Source: Acidocella sp. (GTDB taxonomy: Bacteria > Pseudomonadota > Alphaproteobacteria > Acetobacterales > Acetobacteraceae). Taken from it: a stretch of DNA of 13,408 nt. Positions 6,408 through 13,408 of this stretch are shown piece by piece. The translations under genes and the position numbers were made by a program. The notes beneath the pieces are model-generated. The model searched no databases and was not told where the DNA came from. It was given only the letters and a program-made list of their open reading frames with translations. The stretch lies in the NCBI GenBank assembly GCA_029077775.1, contig JAQNCU010000037.1, positions 1 to 13,408 on the forward strand, written 5' to 3'. The stretch's first letter is position 1. Each line of letters begins with the position of its first letter.

Positions 6408-7467
6408 AATAAAGTCACAGGCCGGCACCTATAAGGTTATGTCGGCACCGCAGATACTTCACAGAATGGCCGATGATATGCGGACCGGTGTGGTTATTGC
6501 CGATGATTATTTCGCACCACGATTGCTGGATATGAAGATCCCCACAATAGCGTTGCCAGCGACCGAGGCTGCCAAGAGCCTGGATGCGATGGGCGAGGTG
6601 ATTGTGCAGATGCGAAGGCGCGGTGCCACGCGGGATACAAAGCTCTGGGCCATTGGTGGGGGGGTCATTCAGGACATTACTTGCTTTGTTGCAACCGTTT
6701 ACATGCGCGGGCTACCCTGGAGCTATGTGCCGACCACCCTGCTTGGCATGGTGGATAGTTGTATCGGTGGAAAATCCTCGATCAATGTCGGGCCGTACAA
6801 AAATATTCTCGGTTCGTTTCACCCGCCGGAGGCGATCTGGATTGATCCCGATTTGGTCGCGAGTTTGTCGGCGGCGCAAATTGTGGCTGGTCTGGTTGAG
6901 GCGGCCAAGATTTGTTATTGTCGTGGTGCCGATGTGTTTGCCGATTATTTGTCGCATAATCCGGATGTAGGCCTCAGCCCCACGCAGTTCGAGCCGATTA
7001 TGGCGCTTAGCCTGGGGGCCAAAAAATGGTTCATTGAGGTTGATGAGTTTGACCGGGCGGAACGTCAATCGTTGAACCTTGGCCATACATTCGGGCACGC
7101 GCTGGAGAGTGCATCGGGGTATCGGCTTAGCCATGGCGTGGCGGTTGGGGTGGGGATCATCTGCGCGTTGGCTTTCAGCCGGGAGCCGACAGATATTGCG
7201 CTTACCGGCAGAATGGCGGCACTCGACAGGCATATGCGCCAACTGCTCTTGTATGTGCCAGGGTTGGTCACGATTTTGCGGGAGATTGATATCTCCGCGA
7301 TGTTGGAGCGTGTGAAATCCGACAAAAAACACGAGCCGTCATATTATAGGTTCGTGACAACCGGCCCGGGCGGTGACGTTTGTCTGACGCGTCTGCCCAG
7401 GGATGATGTGACAGAGACGAGGGTGAAATCGGCGGTGACGATGAGTTTAGAGAGCCTCGGTGTATGA
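6391..7467 (+). CDS. 3-dehydroquinate synthase-like sugar phosphate cyclase
   Basis: A 358-residue protein with the complete DHQS fold signature. GGG (89-91) and D95 bind NAD. PTTLLGMVDSCIGGKSSIN carries D122 and K128, followed by K137 and N138. Zinc ligands are E170, H232 and H248, supported by K173, R225, N229 and H236, with K312/K313 near the end. The spacing reproduces the numbered active-site residues of Aspergillus DHQS, including R130, K152, E194, K197, R264, N268, H271, H275 and H287. Housekeeping AroB turns DAHP into dehydroquinate for aromatic synthesis. Here the gene lies inside a nucleotide-sugar operon, overlaps both neighbours (17 and 4 bases) and has no other shikimate gene nearby. 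It is therefore probably a dedicated cyclase making a carbocyclic unit. Retention of the residues that contact the carboxylate in DHQS suggests a 2-keto-acid substrate. A relocated aroB is the alternative. Confidence 0.88.
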   Translation: MPISFEIKSQAGTYKVMSAPQILHRMADDMRTGVVIADDYFAPRLLDMKIPTIALPATEAAKSLDAMGEVIVQMRRRGATRDTKLWAIGGGVIQDITCFVATVYMRGLPWSYVPTTLLGMVDSCIGGKSSINVGPYKNILGSFHPPEAIWIDPDLVASLSAAQIVAGLVEAAKICYCRGADVFADYLSHNPDVGLSPTQFEPIMALSLGAKKWFIEVDEFDRAERQSLNLGHTFGHALESASGYRLSHGVAVGVGIICALAFSREPTDIALTGRMAALDRHMRQLLLYVPGLVTILREIDISAMLERVKSDKKHEPSYYRFVTTGPGGDVCLTRLPRDDVTETRVKSAVTMSLESLGV

Positions 7468-9245
7468 AATATTCTGACCTGGTCGCCGATTGGCTGGTTG
7501 AGCTTGGATACACCACATGTTTTTTTGTGGCTGGCGGCAACATTATGCACTGCTTGGAGAGTTTCCGACACAAATTTGCCATGCGGCCCACCGTTCATGA
7601 GGTGGCATCCGGGATCGCAGCTGAATATTTCAACGAAATCTCCGGCGGGGGAAAGGCATTTGCATTGGTTACAGCCGGGCCTGGCCTGACCAATATCGTG
7701 ACCGCGCTGGGGGGCGCGTATCTGGAGAGCCGGGAGCTTCTGGTGATCGGTGGACAGGTAAAAACGGCCGATCTGGCGCACGGCAAATTACGGCAGCGCG
7801 GTATTCAGGAAATTGATGGGGTGGCCATCGCAGCGCCGGTCACCGTGGCCTCGGTTCGGTTTGAGACGCCCGTGGCAAGATCGGAATGGCAGCGTTTGGT
7901 GGCGTTGACACGCCATGGCCGAAGGGGGCCGGTTTTTGTGGAGTTGCCCCTTGATGTGCAGGCGATGGATGTTGATCCCGCATCTTTGCAAGGGGCAGAA
8001 TTTGTGCCGCCGCCATTGGCACGAATATCTGATGATACGCTAAACGATGTTGTCAGCGCAATACACAATGCGAAGCGCCCGGCTCTGTTGCTCGGGGGTG
8101 GCGTTGACCGTGCCACCGCGCGGCTTGTGCGCGACAGGCTGGCGGCTTTGGGTATTCCGTTATTGACAACCTGGAATGGTGCAGACCGCATCGCGGAAGA
8201 TCAACCGCTTTATTTTGGGCGGCCCAATACCTGGGGCCAGAGATCGGCTAATTTGATTTTGCAGCAGAGTGATGTTTTGCTTGTGCTCGGCAGCAGGTTG
8301 GGGCTTCAGCAAACCGGCTTCAACTGGCAGGAATTCGCGGCGGGAGGGCAGGTGATCCAGGTTGAGATCGACCAGGCGGAACTGGACAAGGGTCACCCAA
8401 AGATCGCGATGCCGCTTGCCGCTGATGCGAATGATGTGCTTCTACGTCTGGTTGACCGAGACCTTGGGCGGCATGAGGATTGGGTTGCGCATTGTCGGCG
8501 TGTTCGGGCGTCTATCCCCCTGGTTGAGCCGGTTAATCAAACACGGCAAGGCTTTATATCGCCTTATGCCGCCGTTGCCGCGTTGTCTGATTTGTGCCGA
8601 GACGACGACGTGATTATTCCATGCAGCAGCGGAAGTGCGTTCACGGTTGCCAAGCAGACATTCCGTTTGCGTGCGAACCAATTGATGGTCACGAACAAGG
8701 GCCTTGCCGCGATGGGTTATGGGCTCAGCGGGGCGATCGGTGCTGCCTTGGCGTATCCTGATCGACGCACATTGCTTTTTGAGGGCGATGGCGGCTTTGC
8801 GCAAAACCTGCAGGAGATCGGCACAGCCGTTGTCAACAAGCTCGATCTCAAAATTTTTATTTTCGATGATGGTGGCTATGCCTCGATCCGCATGACACAG
8901 AGGAACTATTTCAAGGGTGATTATATAGGCTGCGATACGGGTAGCGGCCTTGGGATGCCTGATTGGCGCCCGATATTTGAAGCCTATGACGTGCCTTCAA
9001 TTTCGGTGGGGCCGGATTTTATGTCTGATTCCGCGTTTCAGAGATTGTTCGAGATGCGCGGTGTTGCCGCGTTTCTTGTGAAGATTGACCCGGAGCAGAC
9101 CTATTTTCCAAAAATAACGAGCCGGGTAACGGCAACCGGCGGCATGGAATCAGAACCTTTGCATCGCATGACGCCACCCTTGCCGCCCGCGCAGGTGACA
9201 GATCTCGGTCGGTATCTGCCAGTCTCCGAAGGAGAGGTGACCTGA
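7464..9245 (+). CDS. Thiamine-diphosphate enzyme, acetolactate-synthase-like (YerE-type candidate)
   Basis: A 593-residue enzyme with the three-domain ALS/POX layout. The N-terminal Pyr domain has the cofactor-activating E46 (in TVHEVASG) and AFALVTAGPGLTNIVTALG (65-83). The central domain is about 190-330. The C-terminal PP domain has NKGLAAMGYGLSGAIGAALA and GDG (441-443). The second half of the ThDP motif, usually NN, reads FDDGGYASIR (467-476), so the usual Mg-ligand Asn position is Asp. In the yersiniose pathway, YerE transfers a two-carbon unit from pyruvate to the C4 ketone of CDP-3,6-dideoxy-4-ketoglucose. The adjoining rfbFGH genes would supply that acceptor, so the same type of reaction is likely here. 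The FAD requirement of ALS relatives cannot be judged by eye. It overlaps its neighbours by four bases (ATGA) upstream and one (TGATG) downstream. Valine/isoleucine synthesis is unlikely in this context. Confidence 0.88.
   Translation: MKYSDLVADWLVELGYTTCFFVAGGNIMHCLESFRHKFAMRPTVHEVASGIAAEYFNEISGGGKAFALVTAGPGLTNIVTALGGAYLESRELLVIGGQVKTADLAHGKLRQRGIQEIDGVAIAAPVTVASVRFETPVARSEWQRLVALTRHGRRGPVFVELPLDVQAMDVDPASLQGAEFVPPPLARISDDTLNDVVSAIHNAKRPALLLGGGVDRATARLVRDRLAALGIPLLTTWNGADRIAEDQPLYFGRPNTWGQRSANLILQQSDVLLVLGSRLGLQQTGFNWQEFAAGGQVIQVEIDQAELDKGHPKIAMPLAADANDVLLRLVDRDLGRHEDWVAHCRRVRASIPLVEPVNQTRQGFISPYAAVAALSDLCRDDDVIIPCSSGSAFTVAKQTFRLRANQLMVTNKGLAAMGYGLSGAIGAALAYPDRRTLLFEGDGGFAQNLQEIGTAVVNKLDLKIFIFDDGGYASIRMTQRNYFKGDYIGCDTGSGLGMPDWRPIFEAYDVPSISVGPDFMSDSAFQRLFEMRGVAAFLVKIDPEQTYFPKITSRVTATGGMESEPLHRMTPPLPPAQVTDLGRYLPVSEGEVT
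9229..9237 (+). promoter_or_regulatory. Strong internal ribosome binding site before rfbF
   Basis: AAGGAGAGG lies seven bases upstream of the ATG at 9245, inside the end of the ThDP-enzyme gene. It is the strongest Shine-Dalgarno in the operon and supports the 9245 start over the in-frame ATGs at 9254 and 9257. It would raise rfbF translation independently of coupling. Confidence 0.65.
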
Positions 9246-10030
9246 TGGATGACATGATGGGCATCAAAGCGGTGATCCTGGCGGGAGGGCGGGGCTCACG
9301 CCTTGCCGAGGAGACCAGCAGCCGCCCGAAGCCGATGGTCGAGATCGGGGGATTTCCGATCCTGTGGCATATCATGAAGACCTATTCACATTACGGTATC
9401 AATGATTTTGTGATCTGCTGCGGATATCTCGGATACCGGATCAAAGAATATTTCTACCATTATTATCTGCATAATTCTGATGTGACGATTGACGTTCATC
9501 GCGGGATGACGGTGCATGGAACAATGTCTGAAGATTGGCGGATCACCTTGATCGATACGGGGTTGGAGACGCAGACCGGTGGGCGGCTGAAGCGCGTGCG
9601 CGAACATCTTGATGGTTCCGAGCTGTTTTGCCTGACCTATGGTGATGGTGTGGGTTCAATCAATATCGCGGAGACCATCGCGTTTCATCGGCAGCACGGG
9701 CGACAGGCGACTGTAACCGCGGTGCAGCCATCCGCACGGTTCGGCGCGTTGGTCATGGATGGCAACCGCGTGAGCGCCTTTGAAGAAAAACCCCCCGGAG
9801 ATGGCAACCAGATCAATGGCGGGTATTTTGTGTTGTCGCCAAAGGTCATCGACCGGATTGAAAGTGACGCCACGCTCTGGGAGCGTGAGCCGATGGAGTC
9901 ACTGGCCAGGGATGGTGAATTGATGGCGTTCCGGCATTCCGGCTTTTGGCAGCCGATGGATACTTTGCGTGACCGTCAGAATTTGGAAGAATTATGGCAA
10001 AGCGGAAAGGCGCCGTGGAAGATATGGTAG
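9245..10030 (+). CDS. rfbF: Glucose-1-phosphate cytidylyltransferase
   Basis: RfbF joins CTP and glucose-1-phosphate to give CDP-glucose and pyrophosphate, the entry step of CDP-3,6-dideoxyhexose synthesis. The 261-residue length is typical of the family. Signatures are the nucleotide-binding LAGGRGSRL (12-20), RPKPMVEIGG (27-36), ILWHIMKTYSHYGINDFVIC, the metal-binding D134 in TYGDGV, RFGAL, INGGYFVL and the diagnostic C-terminal FWQPMDTLRDRQNLEELW followed by APWKIW. It shares one base with the preceding stop (TGATG). The following rfbG start codon lies within its last codons. No residue looks abnormal. Confidence 0.97.
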   Translation: MDDMMGIKAVILAGGRGSRLAEETSSRPKPMVEIGGFPILWHIMKTYSHYGINDFVICCGYLGYRIKEYFYHYYLHNSDVTIDVHRGMTVHGTMSEDWRITLIDTGLETQTGGRLKRVREHLDGSELFCLTYGDGVGSINIAETIAFHRQHGRQATVTAVQPSARFGALVMDGNRVSAFEEKPPGDGNQINGGYFVLSPKVIDRIESDATLWEREPMESLARDGELMAFRHSGFWQPMDTLRDRQNLEELWQSGKAPWKIW

Positions 10031-11130
10031 CGGGGCGGCTTCCTTCACCGGAATTCTGGCTGGGTCGCCGCGTATTTCTCACCGGGCATACTGGGTTTAA
10101 GGGTGGGTGGCTGGCTTTGTGGCTGCACATGTTGGGCGCAAAAATACAAGGTTTCGCACTGCCGCCATCGACGGTGCCGAATTTGTTTACCCTGCTCGGG
10201 CTAGAGTCCATCATCGGTCATGAGATTGGCGATGTACGCGATGCGGTGGCGGTGCAAAACGCTGTGCAACGGTTTAGCCCCGAAATTATTATTCATATGG
10301 CAGCGCAACCGCTTGTGTTGTTGTCTTATGAGCAACCAGTTGAAACCTATGCGACCAATGTGATGGGCACCGTGCATGTGCTGGAAGCGGCACGGCGCTG
10401 TGATGAGACCCAGGTGACGCTGATTGTGACGAGCGATAAATGTTATGAAAATCATGACGTGATTTGGGGTTACAGGGAGCATGACCCGAAGGGTGGGCAT
10501 GACCCCTATAGCAATAGCAAGGGATGCGCGGAACTCGTAACGTCGGCCTATGCAAATTCATATTTCGCGCCTGCCCTGCGGGCTTTGGGATCGGTGCGCG
10601 CGGGCAATGTCATCGGCGGCGGCGATTGGTCCCGGGATCGGTTGATGACTGATTTGGTCGCGGCTTTGCTGCAGGGGCAGCCGCCGGCGTTACGTGCCCC
10701 GGGCGCGGTTCGTCCCTGGCAGCATGTACTGGAGCCGCTATCAGGTTACCTGGTGGCCATAGAGGCCCTGGCCGAGTCTCGCGCGGCCGGTGCGGCGTGG
10801 AATTTTGGGCCAGCGCCGAGCAGTGAGGTGGCGGTTGCTGAGATTGCCGAGAAAATCTGTGGGTTTTGGGGCGGTGGCATCAAGCCGATTATTGATGACA
10901 CCACGAATCGTGGCAGTGAGGCGCAGTTTTTGGCGCTCGATTCAACAAAGGCAAGGCGGGAACTGGGATGGTTGCCGCGTTGGGGGTTGGATGATGCATT
11001 GGCCCAAACGGTTTCATGGTATCGTGAATGGCAGCGTGGCGCGGATATGCGCGAAGTTACCCAGGAGCAGATAACGCGATATTGCGGCGGTAGCGTGGCA
11101 CAGCCACATAAATTTGCGGAGATTGCATGA
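9994..11130 (+). CDS. rfbG: CDP-glucose 4,6-dehydratase
   Basis: RfbG converts CDP-glucose to CDP-4-keto-6-deoxyglucose using tightly bound NAD. It is an extended SDR. The Rossmann motif is FLTGHTGFKGGWLALWL (28-44), the active site includes TSDKCYEN (146-153, with D148 and K149) and Y172-x3-K176 in DPYSNSKG, and AGNVIGGGDWSRDRL and RPWQHVLEPLSGYL are family hallmarks. The longest frame (378 residues) starts at 9994, 37 bases inside rfbF. A GTG at 10015 with AAAGG four bases upstream and an ATG at 10024 overlapping the rfbF stop (ATGGTAG) are more probable starts, since family proteins begin shortly before the PEFW-G-RVF stretch. The 3' end overlaps rfbH as ATGA. Confidence 0.96.
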   Translation: MAKRKGAVEDMVAGRLPSPEFWLGRRVFLTGHTGFKGGWLALWLHMLGAKIQGFALPPSTVPNLFTLLGLESIIGHEIGDVRDAVAVQNAVQRFSPEIIIHMAAQPLVLLSYEQPVETYATNVMGTVHVLEAARRCDETQVTLIVTSDKCYENHDVIWGYREHDPKGGHDPYSNSKGCAELVTSAYANSYFAPALRALGSVRAGNVIGGGDWSRDRLMTDLVAALLQGQPPALRAPGAVRPWQHVLEPLSGYLVAIEALAESRAAGAAWNFGPAPSSEVAVAEIAEKICGFWGGGIKPIIDDTTNRGSEAQFLALDSTKARRELGWLPRWGLDDALAQTVSWYREWQRGADMREVTQEQITRYCGGSVAQPHKFAEIA

Positions 11131-12476
11131 ACAAACTGACCCCGATATCCGGCACCGACCAATCCCAGGCGGAGGCATTGCGCGGTAAAATTCTGGAACT
11201 TGTCGCGCAGTACGCTGAACTTGCCCATGCGCCTAAACCTTTCATACCCGGGCAATCCGCCGTGCCTGTCTCGGGTAAGGTTTATGGGGCGTCGGACATG
11301 GTCTCGCTGGCTGACAGCGCCTTGGATTTCTGGCTCACGACCGGGCGGTTCAATGCCGCGTTTGAGCAGCGGTTGCGGCGGTTCATGGGGGTGCAGCACG
11401 CGCTGACCTGCAATTCCGGTTCATCGGCGAATTTGTTGGCGATGAGCGCACTTACGAGCCCGATGCTGGGTGAACGCGCTTTAAAGCCGGGGGATGAGGT
11501 TATCACCTGCGCTGCCGGTTTTCCGACGACGGTGAATCCGATCCTGCAAAATAATCTGGTGCCGGTTTTTGTGGATGTTCATATTCCCACCTACAATATT
11601 CGCGCCGATTTGATCGAAGCGGCGATAACACCGAAAACGCGCGCGATTATGATCGCGCATACTTTGGGTAACCCTTTTGACCTCGATATCATTCTCGATG
11701 TCGCCAAGCGGCATAACCTGTATCTCGTTGAGGATACATGCGATGCACTGGGCGGGACCTATCGGGGTAAACTTGTTGGTACGCATGGCGATATTGGAAC
11801 GCTGAGTTTTTATCCGGCCCATCATATCACGATGGGTGAAGGTGGTGCCGTGTTCACCAACCGGAGCAAGCTAAAGCGGATTTTGGAGTCTGTTCGTGAT
11901 TGGGGGCGCGATTGCTGGTGCGACCCTGGCAAGGACAACACATGCAATAAAAGGTTTGAGCACCAACTGGGTGAATTGCCTTTTGGCTATGACCATAAAT
12001 ATACCTACTCCAATATCGGGTATAATCTGAAAATTACAGATATGCAGGCCGCGGTGGGGCTCGCGCAGTTTGATAGGCTGGAAGGGTTTATTGCGGCGCG
12101 GCGGTATAATTTCTTGCGTCTGAAAGCAGCGTTAACGCCGCTGGAAGAGTTTTTAATTCTGCCTGAGGCGACGCGCCATGCGGAGCCTTCGTGGTTCGGG
12201 TTTCCATTGACGATACGCCCCGGCGCGCCGTTCACCCGTGATGAATTGGTTGTGCATCTGAATGAACGGAAGATCGCGACGAGATTGCTGTTTGGGGGCA
12301 ATCTGCTCCGGCAGCCATATATGGTCGGGCGCGATCACAAAATCTCCGGCACTTTGGATGCAACAGACATCGTGATGACATCAACATTCTGGGTCGGCGT
12401 GTATCCCGGTCTCGGCGACGCGCAGATTGACTACATGGTCGATGAAATCACGGGTTTTTGCCGTAAATCCGCGTGA
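11127..12476 (+). CDS. rfbH: CDP-4-keto-6-deoxyglucose 3-dehydrase (E1), iron-sulfur/PMP enzyme
   Basis: RfbH removes the C3 hydroxyl of CDP-4-keto-6-deoxyglucose using pyridoxamine phosphate and a [2Fe-2S] cluster. It is a 449-residue fold-type I aminotransferase relative. The position of the Schiff-base lysine is H232 in SFYPAHHITMGEGG, the known change that turns an aminotransferase into a dehydrase. The four cluster ligands are C205, C263, C265 and C273, exactly C-X57-C-X1-C-X7-C as described for Yersinia E1. VEDTCDALGG supplies D203, the cofactor-pyridine Asp. GGAG at 11118-11121 lies five bases before the ATG, and the start overlaps the rfbG stop. Its partner reductase E3 (AscD/DdhD-like), which feeds the electrons, is not in the window. 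Confidence 0.97.
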   Translation: MNKLTPISGTDQSQAEALRGKILELVAQYAELAHAPKPFIPGQSAVPVSGKVYGASDMVSLADSALDFWLTTGRFNAAFEQRLRRFMGVQHALTCNSGSSANLLAMSALTSPMLGERALKPGDEVITCAAGFPTTVNPILQNNLVPVFVDVHIPTYNIRADLIEAAITPKTRAIMIAHTLGNPFDLDIILDVAKRHNLYLVEDTCDALGGTYRGKLVGTHGDIGTLSFYPAHHITMGEGGAVFTNRSKLKRILESVRDWGRDCWCDPGKDNTCNKRFEHQLGELPFGYDHKYTYSNIGYNLKITDMQAAVGLAQFDRLEGFIAARRYNFLRLKAALTPLEEFLILPEATRHAEPSWFGFPLTIRPGAPFTRDELVVHLNERKIATRLLFGGNLLRQPYMVGRDHKISGTLDATDIVMTSTFWVGVYPGLGDAQIDYMVDEITGFCRKSA

Positions 12477-12478
12477 TA

Positions 12479-13408
12479 ATGTTGGGCCCGGCGGAAGGGT
12501 CTGGGTCAGACGCGAGGGATAAATATATCATCCGATTGGCGGCAGAATTGCGGCGAGGTGATTTCCCGATTGTGGTAACCGGTGGCACCGGTTGGCTTGG
12601 GCGGGCTACGCTTAATCTGCTCGACCGGATGTTAGGGCCACTGTTCCATGACCGGGTCCGGGTGTTCGGATCGTCCGCGAGGACATTGGTCTTGCCATCA
12701 GGCCGGGACATTGGTTGCCTCGCCCTCACCTCGTTATCCGAGGTGCCGTTGCGACCATCGTTATGGCTGCATTATGCGTGCCTGACAAAAGATCGTGTTG
12801 AAAGCGAGGGGCACCAAGCTTTCATGTCGCAGAACGATACGATACGCGAGCATGTGGCGTCGTTAATCGAACGCCATGGCGCCTTTGGGATGTTTTTGCC
12901 GTCATCGGGAGCGGTATACGGCCCGGGACGCACGACTAATCCTGATCCGGTGATCAACCCGTATGGTGCGGGAAAACGCCGTGACGAGCGGCGTTTTTTG
13001 GCGCTCGCGGCGGGAAATGGCATGCGGCTTGTCACCACGCGTATTTTTAATATTGCCGGACCCTTTATCAACAAAACTGAGACCTATGCGATTGCAAGTT
13101 TTATCACAGCACTTCTGGCGCGTCAGCCGGTTGTGATCCGCGCGCGGGGCTTTGTCTATCGGTCGTACGTGCCCGTTGAGGATTTAATTCTAATTGCCCT
13201 CGGAATTTTGATGAACATGGTCGAGGCCCAATCCCTGTGCTTTGACACGCAAGGTGAAGTTACGATTGAGGTTGAGGCTTTGGCGTGGCGCGCGGTGCGT
13301 TTACTCGGGTTTGCAGATGCGCGCGTTGAACGAAACCGCGCCGAGCATGTGCCAGACAATACCTATGTCGGCGAAGGCGCTATGATGCGCGCGCTTGCGG
13401 CGCAGCTT
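12479..13408 (+). CDS. NAD-dependent epimerase/reductase of nucleotide sugars (partial, cut by window end)
   Basis: An ATG two bases after the rfbH stop opens a frame that stays open for 310 codons to the last base. It is an extended SDR. TGGTGWLG (34-41) is the dinucleotide turn. PSSGAVYGPG (141-150) holds the active-site Ser, and Y162-x3-K166 in PYGAGKRRDERRF is the catalytic pair. RIFNIAGPFINK and YRSYVPVEDLI are typical of NAD-dependent epimerase/dehydratases in O-antigen loci. It probably performs the final keto reduction or epimerisation of the CDP-dideoxy sugar or its branched derivative, as CDP-abequose or paratose synthases and YerF do. The first 30 residues before the Rossmann strand are longer than usual. 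There is no clear Shine-Dalgarno, so translation is likely coupled to rfbH. The C-terminus is outside the window. Confidence 0.88.
   Translation, partial: MLGPAEGSGSDARDKYIIRLAAELRRGDFPIVVTGGTGWLGRATLNLLDRMLGPLFHDRVRVFGSSARTLVLPSGRDIGCLALTSLSEVPLRPSLWLHYACLTKDRVESEGHQAFMSQNDTIREHVASLIERHGAFGMFLPSSGAVYGPGRTTNPDPVINPYGAGKRRDERRFLALAAGNGMRLVTTRIFNIAGPFINKTETYAIASFITALLARQPVVIRARGFVYRSYVPVEDLILIALGILMNMVEAQSLCFDTQGEVTIEVEALAWRAVRLLGFADARVERNRAEHVPDNTYVGEGAMMRALAAQL

Noticed and set aside
6712..7332. Minus-strand frame of about 206 codons opposite the cyclase gene
   Set aside because: It lies antisense to a gene with every DHQS active-site residue in place. Nothing in its own translation is recognisable.
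7464..9245. Reading the ThDP enzyme as acetolactate synthase for valine/isoleucine synthesis
   Set aside because: There is no regulatory subunit, ilvC or ilvD nearby, and the gene is overlapped by a sugar cyclase and rfbF. A YerE-like sugar role fits the context better.
11086..11096. GGCGGTAGCGT, identical to the ops/JUMPStart core recognised by RfaH upstream of enterobacterial O-antigen operons
   Set aside because: It lies inside the rfbG coding sequence as ordinary Gly-Gly-Ser-Val codons, not in a leader, and RfaH control is not expected in alphaproteobacteria. Chance is the simpler explanation.
10746..11399. Minus-strand frame of about 217 codons opposite rfbG/rfbH
   Set aside because: It lies antisense to two confidently identified genes and its translation shows no family signature.

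Overview
The window looks like chromosomal DNA from an alphaproteobacterium, possibly in or near Acetobacteraceae/Rhodospirillales. This is judged from the moderately high GC, the codon style and the gene families, not from a marker gene, so confidence in the taxon is low. It holds three blocks: the tail of an insertion sequence (1-193), a leftward two-gene signalling operon (193-4592), and a rightward, tightly packed nucleotide-sugar operon (4886 to the right edge). A 293-base gap (4593-4885) separates the two operons and must carry the divergent promoters. It contains several small hairpins.

The signalling operon encodes a very large sensor. An NCS1-type nucleobase/allantoin/hydantoin permease (12 membrane segments) is followed by a cysteine-rich module, two further membrane segments, a histidine kinase, a receiver and a helical tail. 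Its stop codon overlaps the start of a receiver-LuxR response regulator by four bases. The fused protein is plausibly a transporter-shaped receptor for a nitrogenous ligand. The IS630-family remnant abuts the response-regulator 3' end so closely that the regulator's stop codon appears to lie at the insertion junction.

The sugar operon runs: HpcH/HpaI-type aldolase, SDR reductase, dehydroquinate-synthase-like cyclase, thiamine-diphosphate enzyme, RfbF, RfbG, RfbH and an NAD-dependent epimerase/reductase cut by the window end. The genes overlap or are only a few bases apart, so they are almost certainly one transcript. RfbF, RfbG and RfbH make CDP-glucose, CDP-4-keto-6-deoxyglucose and then the 3-deoxy intermediate. 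RfbH has an intact C-X57-C-X-C-X7-C iron-sulfur ligand set and the Lys-to-His change typical of this dehydrase.

A ThDP enzyme beside these genes recalls YerE, which adds a two-carbon unit to the 4-keto sugar to make yersiniose. The unusual part is the extra carbon-carbon chemistry beside it: a pyruvate-aldolase fold and a fully equipped DHQS-fold cyclase. The most interesting reading is a pathway to a branched and perhaps carbocyclic CDP-linked sugar for LPS O-antigen, in the spirit of bradyrhizose or caryose. That product is inference. No glycosyltransferase, flippase or E3 reductase for RfbH is visible in the window.
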